A stretch of DNA of 64,000 nucleotides from contig NZ_JHYO01000002.1 of NCBI RefSeq assembly GCF_000688235.1, positions 148,395-212,394 on the forward strand, read 5' to 3'. Positions 58,045 through 64,000 of this stretch are shown piece by piece. The translations under genes and the position numbers were made by a program. The DNA comes from Terasakiella pusilla DSM 6293 (GTDB lineage: Bacteria > Pseudomonadota > Alphaproteobacteria > Rhodospirillales > Terasakiellaceae). Position 1 is the stretch's first letter. The number at the start of each line of letters is the position of its first letter. The notes beneath the pieces are model-generated. The model saw nothing but the letters and a program-made list of their open reading frames with translations. It was not told the origin of the DNA and made no database searches.

Positions 58045-59714
58045 GCGACACCTGCGTGTTTATAAGGCGTTGAAAGTCGCGCGCCATCAAGATGAAGGAT
58101 ACGATCCGCGATCCCGATGGTTTGCGCACGATGGGCAACGATCAAAAGCGTCGTCTTGTTTTTCTTGAGTTCTTTCAGGCTTTCAAGGATGAGGTCTTCT
58201 GTCTTGGGGTCAAGGTTTGCAGAAGGTTCGTCCATGACAAGGACGGGCGCCCCTTTCATCAGAACCCGTGCTAAGGCAAGTCTGCGTCCCTCCCCGCCGG
58301 ACATCAAGCGGCCCTGTTCGCCGGCTTTTTGCAATAAATGATCTGGAAAGCCCTCGATGGTTTTGTCCAGGTCCACTTTTCGTAAAATATCTTTAACGGC
58401 GCTTTCGTTTTGAAGGTCAGGGTCCAGGGCGACGTTGCGCGCAACTGTGGTGTCAAACAGGTGGGGGTGTTGGGATAACCAGGCAATTTCGCGTTGCCAT
58501 TGATGCTGTGTCGCGGGCGTTAAGGTTTGTCCGTTCAGGTATATGTTTCCCGTATCAGGTGTCAGGAACCCTAAAAGTAAATTGAGCAAGGTGCTTTTGC
58601 CCGTCCCGCTGGGGCCGGTCAGCACAACGCATTCCCCCGGCGCAATTTCGAAATTGACATCAGATAGAACGGGCGCACTTTTTTCATAGGCGAAGGAGAC
58701 ATTTTCAAAAACGATTTTGGCGGGGGTCGAGAGAGTTCTGATCTCTTGCGACAGTTGAGGCTCTTTCATGTTGAGAATTTTGACAATTTCATCGGCTGCG
58801 GCCATTGCCTCCATCTTCACATGGTAGTTGGCCCCGAGGTTGCGTAACGGTTGATAAAATTCCGGCGCCAGCAGAAGAATAAGGAAACCATCCTGAAACG
58901 CCATTTCACCCGCCAAGAGCCGAAAGCCGATAAAGACCGCAATCAGGGCAATTGAAAGAGTTGAAAAAAACTCAAGGGTAACAGAGGAGAGGAACGCAAT
59001 ACGCAACACCTGCATGACCTTGGATTTATAGGTCTCTGAAATCTCGCGGATATTTTGGGTTTCGCGGTTTGTCGCACCGAAAAATTTAAGTGTTTGTAAC
59101 CCGCGCAAGCTTTCTTGCAGGCGCGAGGCCAATCGGCTTAGGGCACGCCAATGGTTTTGGTTGACCTGCTCTGCACCTTTGCCAATTAAGATCATAAACA
59201 GGGGGATCAGAGGGGCTGTCAGCATAAAGACAAGAGCGGAGATTAAATCAAGGGGCAGGACAAGAACGAGCACGCAAATGGGGATAAGTGCGACCTGTGA
59301 CAAGGCGGGCAGGAAGGCTGAAAAAAAGGTCGAGAATTTTTCAACGCCTTCTACCATCAGGGTGCTCAATTGTCCGCGTTTTATGGGCGCGCCAGCACAG
59401 GGACCGAGGCGTTCAATTTTTAATAAGAGTTCTTTTTGGACGCCAGTGGTGACCGATTGCCCAAGTTTGATGGCGTCGCGCCCCGCAAAGGTATTTAGGA
59501 TAAAACGGCAAAAAACAAGAAAAACGATTATATATATATCTTGTGTAAAAAGGGACACAGACTGGCCTTCAAAGGCGATGGCGTTCATGACTTTTGCGAT
59601 CAGCCACATTTGAAGGACAAGCAGCATGGCATTCAGGCCGCTGGTGAGTGTTATGCGCCGTAACAGGGCCTTAATAGGCTGTTTCTGTTGTTGGATATAA
59701 TCTTTGGTCTGCAT
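58041..59714 (-). CDS. cydD: Thiol reductant ABC exporter subunit CydD
   Basis: A 557-residue half-transporter with an N-terminal membrane domain (about 20-310) and an ATPase domain: Walker A LTGPSGTGKSTLLNLL, signature LMSGGEGRRLALARVLM and Walker B PVLVMDEPSANLD. CydD-type text is recognisable (GRDAIKLGQSVTTGVQKELL). It is the first gene after the terminator that closes cydABX, so it either has its own promoter in the short gap or relies on read-through. It pairs with CydC. Confidence 0.93.
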   Translation of the reverse strand: MQTKDYIQQQKQPIKALLRRITLTSGLNAMLLVLQMWLIAKVMNAIAFEGQSVSLFTQDIYIIVFLVFCRFILNTFAGRDAIKLGQSVTTGVQKELLLKIERLGPCAGAPIKRGQLSTLMVEGVEKFSTFFSAFLPALSQVALIPICVLVLVLPLDLISALVFMLTAPLIPLFMILIGKGAEQVNQNHWRALSRLASRLQESLRGLQTLKFFGATNRETQNIREISETYKSKVMQVLRIAFLSSVTLEFFSTLSIALIAVFIGFRLLAGEMAFQDGFLILLLAPEFYQPLRNLGANYHVKMEAMAAADEIVKILNMKEPQLSQEIRTLSTPAKIVFENVSFAYEKSAPVLSDVNFEIAPGECVVLTGPSGTGKSTLLNLLLGFLTPDTGNIYLNGQTLTPATQHQWQREIAWLSQHPHLFDTTVARNVALDPDLQNESAVKDILRKVDLDKTIEGFPDHLLQKAGEQGRLMSGGEGRRLALARVLMKGAPVLVMDEPSANLDPKTEDLILESLKELKKNKTTLLIVAHRAQTIGIADRILHLDGARLSTPYKHAGVA

Positions 59715-59744
59715 GATGTCCCCCCTCGCTGCTGTGCAGATGGA

Positions 59745-59783
59745 GAAAAGGGTGCCTATTCTTAGATCTAAGGGTAGGCACCC
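59745..59783 (-). terminator. Terminator between cydX and cydD
   Basis: On the minus strand a 9-base stem (GGGTGCCTA / TAGGCACCC) with a 16-base loop is followed by TTTTC. It lies 12 bases after the cydX stop and 36 before the cydD start, so it probably attenuates rather than abolishes read-through. Confidence 0.75.
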
Positions 59784-59794
59784 TCGTCTTTTTA

Positions 59795-59905
59795 CTATTT
59801 ACGACTGTCTTTATCGAAGGCGTGTTCGGCTTCATACCAAAGGGCATTAATAATCCCGATTGATAAGGCCGCTGTCAGCCCCAGTATCCAGGCGAAGTAC
59901 CACAT
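59795..59905 (-). CDS. cydX: Cytochrome bd oxidase small subunit CydX
   Basis: A 36-residue membrane peptide of the CydX/YbgT family. It opens with MWYFAWILGLTAALSIGIIN, a single membrane helix with the typical WYFAWILG start, and continues ALWYEAEHAFDKDSRK. CydX stabilises the heme centres of cytochrome bd. It begins 17 bases after the cydB stop and is followed by a terminator, so the order is cydA-cydB-cydX. Confidence 0.93.
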   Translation of the reverse strand: MWYFAWILGLTAALSIGIINALWYEAEHAFDKDSRK

Positions 59906-59922
59906 TGTAAGTTCCTTTCAGA

Positions 59923-61077
59923 TTAATAGGCAGAATGACTGCGGGCTTGAATTTCCTCGACGGTGACCTTTCCCCACATGCGGTAATAACACCACACGGT
60001 ATATGACAAAACGAGGGGCAGAAAGATCGCGGTCGCCCAGAACATGACCGTCAGGGTCAGATGGCTTGAGGCCGCATCCCATATGGTTAAGCTGGAACTC
60101 GGTTGCGTGCTGGAAGGCATGATAAAGGGGAACATGGATAAACCGGCGGTCCCGATGATGCCTGTCATGCCCAGACCACTGGTGACAAAACCAAATCCGG
60201 GGCGTTTCAGTTTGGAAAACAGGATCGTTAGTCCAATCCCGACAAAACCGACGACGGGCGCAAGCATGGCGATCGGCTGGCTGTCGTATATGTTTAGCCA
60301 GGCTCCCGCCTCACGCACGACTTCCTTCGCCAACGGGTTTGGAAGGGCATTGATAGGGGGTTGTTGAACGATGACATAGCCATCAATCCCATAGGCGACC
60401 CAAACGCCACCTAAGGCAAAGGCAACGGCGGCAATCGATCCCATAATCGTGACCGCCTTGGCCGCGCGAGAGGCAATCGGATCCTCTGTTCTCATTTGCA
60501 GCCAAATGCCACCATGCATGGTCAACATGGAAAAGCTGATGACACCGGCGAGTAATGCAAAAGGATTGAGCAAGGGGAGTAAAGCGCTCAGCAATGCCCC
60601 TTCGTAATGGGCGCGCAACAACTCATCCAAGTGAAAGGGAACGCCTTGTAAAAGGTTGCCGAACGCAACACCAAAGATCAGCGATGGTATGGCACCACCG
60701 GCGAAAAGGCCCCAATCCCACGCTTTGCGCCACCGGGAGTCGCCCAGTTTTGATCTATAGTCAAAGCCGACGGGACGGAAGAACAGAGCAAATAAAACCA
60801 GCATCATCGCCATGTAGAAACCCGAAAAGGCCGCTGCATAAACCGATGGCCAAGCCGCAAAAATTGCGCCCCCTGCGGTAATAAACCACACTTGGTTGCC
60901 GTCCCAGTGTGGGCCGACTGTGTTAATCATCACGCGGCGTTCTTCATCCGTTTTGCCAATAAAGGGCAACAGATTCCCAACGCCCATGTCCATCCCATCA
61001 GTGACGGCAAATCCAATAAGCAATGCGCCAACAAGGATCCACCAGATCAGTTTTAAAACTTCATAATCAAATATCAT
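59923..61077 (-). CDS. cydB: Cytochrome bd ubiquinol oxidase subunit II
   Basis: A 384-residue membrane protein with about eight or nine helices. The N-terminal hallmark is LIGFAVTDGMDMGVGNLLPFIG, followed by NTVGPHWDGNQVWFITAGGAIFAAWP, both diagnostic of CydB. The C-terminus (LVLSYTVWCYYRMWGKV) fits the family. It forms the oxidase with CydA, which starts 15 bases upstream. High-affinity, oxygen-scavenging respiration; it could keep oxygen low or respire when terminal cytochrome c oxidase is inhibited. Confidence 0.95.
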   Translation of the reverse strand: MIFDYEVLKLIWWILVGALLIGFAVTDGMDMGVGNLLPFIGKTDEERRVMINTVGPHWDGNQVWFITAGGAIFAAWPSVYAAAFSGFYMAMMLVLFALFFRPVGFDYRSKLGDSRWRKAWDWGLFAGGAIPSLIFGVAFGNLLQGVPFHLDELLRAHYEGALLSALLPLLNPFALLAGVISFSMLTMHGGIWLQMRTEDPIASRAAKAVTIMGSIAAVAFALGGVWVAYGIDGYVIVQQPPINALPNPLAKEVVREAGAWLNIYDSQPIAMLAPVVGFVGIGLTILFSKLKRPGFGFVTSGLGMTGIIGTAGLSMFPFIMPSSTQPSSSLTIWDAASSHLTLTVMFWATAIFLPLVLSYTVWCYYRMWGKVTVEEIQARSHSAY

Positions 61078-61091
61078 AATCTGATCTCCCT

Positions 61092-62657
61092 CTACTCAGC
61101 AGCAGGTGCTGTTGTTTCGCCGAAATATTTGCCGGTGTGTAAGGAAGCCGGGCCTTTTCGCGCGAATTTAAACATCAGGTACATTTCCACACACAGTAAA
61201 AAGGTATAGAAAGTGATAAAGCCAACCAGCGAGAAAATGAGATCACCGGTGGTTAGGGTAGACGTGGCCAAAGAGGTGGGAAGGATTTCACCAATCGCCC
61301 AGGGTTGGCGGCCATACTCTGCGACGAACCATCCCATTTCACAGGCGATCCATGGCATGGGGATGGACCACAACAAAGCTTTCAAGAGCCAGCGTTGCTG
61401 TTCAATGTTGCGTTTGGCGGTGAAATAGAAGGTTGCGGCAAACAAAAACAGCATGGCAAAACCCAAGGCGACCATCACGCGGAAGGACCAAAACAAGGGC
61501 GCAACCGCGGGGATTGTATCCTTGACGGCCAGCGCAATTTGTTCCTCTGTCGCGTCTGTCACGTTTGGGGTATAGAGCTTGAGCAACAGGCCATAGCCGA
61601 GATCGACTTTGTGCTTTTCAAACTTGGCCATGACGTCGGCAGACTTGTCCCCGCTTCGGATTTTTTGCAATTCACCGTAAGCAATCATCCCAGATCGAAT
61701 TCGGGTTTCATGCTGTTTCATCAAATCCTTAATGCCTGTCACCTCTTTATCTATTGAGCGTGTTGCAATGAGACCGAGGGCGTAGGGAATTTTAATGGCA
61801 TAATCAGTTTCCATGGTTTCATCATTTGGAAAACCAAAGGCAGTGAAGGCCGCCGGCGCGGGTTCTGTTTCATATTCTGCTTCAATGGCTGCCAGTTTGA
61901 CTTTTTGGACATCGCCTAATTCATACCCACTTTCATCCCCAAGAACGATGACGGAGAGAGAAGCAGCCAGACCAAAGCCACAGGCGATGGCGATTGAGCG
62001 TTTGGCAAAGCCTACATCCCGCCCTTTGAGGAGATAAAAGGCGCTGATGCCCATGACAAACATGGCCGCTGTCACATATCCAGCAGCGACGGTATGGACG
62101 AATTTGACCTGTGCAACCGGATTAAGCACCACGTCAAAGAAGTTGGTCATTTCCATACGCATCGTTTCGGGGGAAAATTCAGATCCGACCGGGTTTTGCA
62201 TCCAGCCGTTCGCCACTAAAATCCATAAGGCGGACAGGTTCGAACCTAAGGCCGTGAAGAAAGTGACCATGAGGTGCTGACGTTTGGTCAGCTTGTCCCA
62301 ACCGAGGAAGAATAAGCCGATAAAGGTAGATTCCAGGAAGAAAGCCATCAGGCCTTCAATGGCGAGCGGGGCACCAAACACATCTCCGACATAATGGGAA
62401 TAATAGGACCAGTTGGTTCCGAATTCGAATTCCATGGTCAGGCCGGTGGTGACGCCTAGGGCAAAGTTAATACCAAAAAGCTTACCCCAGAATTTGGTCA
62501 TGTCGCGGTAAACTTCGTTTTTGGTCATCACATAACAGGATTCCATTATAAAAAGAATCCAGGATAAACCAAGGGTGAGAGGGACAAAAAGAAAGTGATA
62601 CATAGCTGTCGCGGCGAACTGCCATCGTGACAGTTCGACAAACGTTTGATCGAGCAT
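61092..62657 (-). CDS. cydA: Cytochrome bd ubiquinol oxidase subunit I
   Basis: A 521-residue heme-carrying subunit. The heme b595 ligand His is in [17 protein letters not shown] (near residue 21), the b558 His in [15 protein letters not shown] (near 188) and the b558 Met in [13 protein letters not shown] (near 392). The Q-loop region between about 255 and 385 is of the long (E. coli-like) type. GRQPWAIG, conserved in all CydA proteins, is present. First gene of cydABX; the stop of the DUF2946 gene lies 48 bases upstream. Confidence 0.96.
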   Translation of the reverse strand: MLDQTFVELSRWQFAATAMYHFLFVPLTLGLSWILFIMESCYVMTKNEVYRDMTKFWGKLFGINFALGVTTGLTMEFEFGTNWSYYSHYVGDVFGAPLAIEGLMAFFLESTFIGLFFLGWDKLTKRQHLMVTFFTALGSNLSALWILVANGWMQNPVGSEFSPETMRMEMTNFFDVVLNPVAQVKFVHTVAAGYVTAAMFVMGISAFYLLKGRDVGFAKRSIAIACGFGLAASLSVIVLGDESGYELGDVQKVKLAAIEAEYETEPAPAAFTAFGFPNDETMETDYAIKIPYALGLIATRSIDKEVTGIKDLMKQHETRIRSGMIAYGELQKIRSGDKSADVMAKFEKHKVDLGYGLLLKLYTPNVTDATEEQIALAVKDTIPAVAPLFWSFRVMVALGFAMLFLFAATFYFTAKRNIEQQRWLLKALLWSIPMPWIACEMGWFVAEYGRQPWAIGEILPTSLATSTLTTGDLIFSLVGFITFYTFLLCVEMYLMFKFARKGPASLHTGKYFGETTAPAAE

Positions 62658-62705
62658 TTTCGGGCTCCGTTTTTCTAAACTTAATAAAAGTATTCTGAAT
62701 AAATG

Positions 62706-63119
62706 TTAGGCAGATGGTTGCCCGCCGGGCGGTGCCCGGGGAACCTGCTGTGTACAGGTAAACTGCTTTTCCGTGACACGTTTATTTTGATAGGAGCTTG
62801 TCAGGTTCCGTGGATAAAACGACACAAAATGAATAATTTCATCTTGTGTGATAAAGGGCATCGCCAATCCAAAGGGGGATGGCAGGCAGTTGGGACAGAC
62901 AAAATTAGATGAATGGTCATCCGACAGGGAACTGTCTTGCTGGACGCCAAAGCAGATACTTTGTCTTAAGTCATCTGCAAAGGTTGTTTTCTGAATGGAA
63001 GGGTCAGATAAGGCAAAGGCCGGAAAGACAATTTGAAAGAACAGCGCAATCAAAACCACCGCGCACACATCAGGCTTGATGGTCGCTAACTTGATTTTAT
63101 GTCGATTGACGCTGAACAT
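62706..63119 (-). CDS. DUF2946 family protein
   Basis: A 137-residue small secreted or anchored protein. An N-terminal hydrophobic segment (VCAVVLIALFFQIVFPAFA, about residues 18-36) serves as signal or anchor. The middle has SICFGVQ and VCPNCLP, and the C-terminus ends VPRAPPGGQPSA; the CPxC and RAPP elements are typical of DUF2946 proteins, which are often linked to copper or heme uptake genes. It lies between a NifX-like gene and cydA, all on one strand with short gaps. The function is unknown; a metal-related role in oxidase maturation would fit. Confidence 0.72.
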   Translation of the reverse strand: MFSVNRHKIKLATIKPDVCAVVLIALFFQIVFPAFALSDPSIQKTTFADDLRQSICFGVQQDSSLSDDHSSNFVCPNCLPSPFGLAMPFITQDEIIHFVSFYPRNLTSSYQNKRVTEKQFTCTQQVPRAPPGGQPSA

Positions 63120-63134
63120 TTCTTCTATCTGCCT

Positions 63135-63458
63135 TTAAGAAATACGCCGGTGGGTCAGATATTCGTGAATGGCTTCCAGTGGGTCCTCAGTCTCCGTCTG
63201 ATAGACATCGACGTCATGGGCGGCTAAGCGTACTCGAAAATTATCGCCGCAGCTACCCGTAATCAAAGCATCCATTAAATAAATTGGGTGTGGCGCTTTT
63301 CTGTCAATCTCATGAAGGGACTGTTCTTTGGGTAGGTCAATCGGGTCCAAGGAGTGTAGAGACTGGTTCTCCCCAACCTTAAACACCAGAAACCGTCTGG
63401 TCTTAGACGCATGTTTTGTCACTGTTTTATGGTTTTGGCTTGTGATTGCGATAAGCAT
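63135..63458 (-). CDS. NifX/NafY-like dinitrogenase iron-molybdenum cofactor-binding domain protein
   Basis: A 107-residue protein of the NifX/NifB-C-terminal domain family. The start is MLIAITSQNHKTVTKHASKTR, with the pattern of this fold (early beta strand, then the His-containing loop). LMDALITGSCGDNFRVRLAAHDVDVY holds the usual glycine-rich, Cys-containing loop. No nitrogenase gene is present here; many such proteins act in other metal or iron-sulfur contexts. I chose the ATG at 63458 rather than 63470. It precedes the DUF2946 gene by 15 bases and probably heads the cyd transcript. Confidence 0.72.
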   Translation of the reverse strand: MLIAITSQNHKTVTKHASKTRRFLVFKVGENQSLHSLDPIDLPKEQSLHEIDRKAPHPIYLMDALITGSCGDNFRVRLAAHDVDVYQTETEDPLEAIHEYLTHRRIS

Positions 63459-63758
63459 TTTAAAACCCATATGTCATTGTTATATGCATAAAGTAAAATA
63501 TATGAAATTTCATCACATTGATAATACGCAATCGAAAAAGTTAAATATTAGAGTTAACTCTTCAAACAAGCCCCTGCCTACCGAAGCCTTATCAATTTAA
63601 ATAGTGTTGTGCGGGGAAGTGGACCCGTTCCCTAAAAGTGGAGAACACCTTCTCCAGAGATGCTCCCCAAAAACTGGACAGGGTGTTAAGGTGGGATAGC
63701 CGCTTTTTGAACTTGCCCCAATCTTTGGACCATCGGGTGTAAGAAAATTCCGTTGTTT
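63459..63758. other. Intergenic region before the insertion element
   Basis: About 300 bases with no credible gene. TTGAT at 63518 followed 4 bases later by CGCAA is a half-matching FNR site. The stretch from about 63600 on is probably the non-coding end of the IS3-family element, but I could not identify its terminal inverted repeat or target duplication. Confidence 0.35.
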
Positions 63759-63790
63759 TGCCTCAAGGGAGGCATGCCTCCCTTGAGGCA
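63759..63790. repeat. Perfect 32-base palindrome across the transposase stop codon
   Basis: Each 16-base half is the exact reverse complement of the other with no spacer; the left half is TGCCTCAAGGGAGGCA. Each half also folds on itself (TGCCTC with GAGGCA). It contains the TGA stop of the transposase (63763-63765) and its last codons. It could be a terminator-like cruciform at the end of the gene. Confidence 0.9.
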
Positions 63791-64000
63791 TTTACCAGCT
63801 CAATCGGGGCTTTATTGCCGATTGAGCTATGTGGACGGACTTCATTATATTCCTGATGCCACTTCTCACATTTAGATCGTGCCTCATTCAAGCTTAAAAA
63901 CCAAGAGGCATTTAAACATTCCATCCGGAAGCTGCCATTGAAAGATTCAATAAAAGCATTATCTGTTGGCTTTCCAGGGCGACTAAAGTCAAGCGTGACA
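63763..64000 (-). CDS. IS3-family transposase (OrfB), C-terminal part, cut by the window edge
   Basis: The last 78 residues of an IS3-family DDE transposase; the gene continues past the right edge. Diagnostic text is RPGKPTDNAFIESFNGSFR, the region with the catalytic Glu, followed by ECLNASWFLSLNEAR, KWHQEYNEVRPHSSIG and a C-terminus through APIELVNAS. The pattern is typical of OrfB of the IS3/IS407-like groups. The first codons of this fragment are at the window edge, so no start can be given. It marks a mobile element next to the cyd region. Confidence 0.92.
   Translation of the reverse strand, partial: VTLDFSRPGKPTDNAFIESFNGSFRMECLNASWFLSLNEARSKCEKWHQEYNEVRPHSSIGNKAPIELVNASREACLP

Noticed and set aside
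63135..63458. Evidence for a nitrogenase cluster
   Set aside because: The NifX-like domain also occurs in many unrelated small proteins and no nif structural gene is in the window.
1..64000. CRISPR arrays, tRNA, rRNA genes and prophage
   Set aside because: No regularly spaced direct repeats, tRNA-like cloverleaf with CCA-adjacent stems, rRNA sequence or phage structural genes were seen on reading. A tRNAscan/Infernal run was not possible.

Overview
The window looks like a chromosomal segment of a Gram-negative alphaproteobacterium. Evidence is the aerobic benzoyl-CoA (box) pathway with a BoxR-type repressor, an NAD-linked molybdenum formate dehydrogenase, a FecI/FecR/TonB iron system, an autotransporter, and the overall protein flavour. 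A Rhodospirillales-like marine or aquatic relative (Thalassospira/Terasakiella/Magnetospirillum type) is my guess from style only. Most genes of positions 1-6300 and 8590-36870 are on the minus strand.

Layout. 1-957: two-subunit isoquinoline-type molybdenum hydroxylase (large subunit cut by the left edge). 1177-6304: iron cell-surface signalling unit (FecI-like sigma factor, FecR-like anti-sigma factor, STN-domain TonB receptor, PepSY membrane protein) behind a strong Fur-box candidate. 6663-8548: small secreted or anchored protein and a chemoreceptor. 8591-10604: two alpha/beta hydrolases and a 38-residue zinc ribbon. 10802-17438: formate dehydrogenase fdsGBA-fdhD and a LysR regulator. 17460-28663: boxR, a hemerythrin, a branched-chain-type ABC importer, a thioesterase, and boxA, boxB, boxC. 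28986-36867: lower pathway (thiolase, 3-hydroxyacyl-CoA dehydrogenase, isomerase, semialdehyde dehydrogenase), a second hemerythrin, benzoate-CoA ligase and a DUF4863 protein. 37038-39709: two crotonases and a zinc oxidoreductase. 39800-45316: LysR, TAXI-TRAP transporter and an AtuA/DUF1446 pair.

Together the box genes give a complete route: uptake, CoA activation, epoxidation (BoxAB), ring opening with loss of one carbon as formate (BoxC), semialdehyde oxidation, isomerisation, hydration, oxidation and thiolysis to succinyl-CoA plus acetyl-CoA. The formate made by BoxC is the natural substrate of the neighbouring formate dehydrogenase. TGCA-N6-TGCA motifs, the pattern known for BzdR/BoxR operators, lie before boxC and before the hydrolase at 9592-10380.

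45443-53271 is the accessory and most novel part. It has an AraC regulator broken at a run of ten G, two paralogous Nif11-type leader-peptide genes with near-identical leaders but unrelated tails, an oppositely oriented autotransporter, and a large fatty-acyl-AMP ligase/carrier/condensation-domain protein. It resembles a compact, undescribed locus for lipid-modified ribosomal peptides.

53381-63458 is respiratory: an octaheme cytochrome c plus cytochrome b behind an FNR-like site, and the cytochrome bd oxidase cydABX with cydDC. The right edge holds the end of an IS3-family transposase with a perfect 32-base palindrome across its stop codon.
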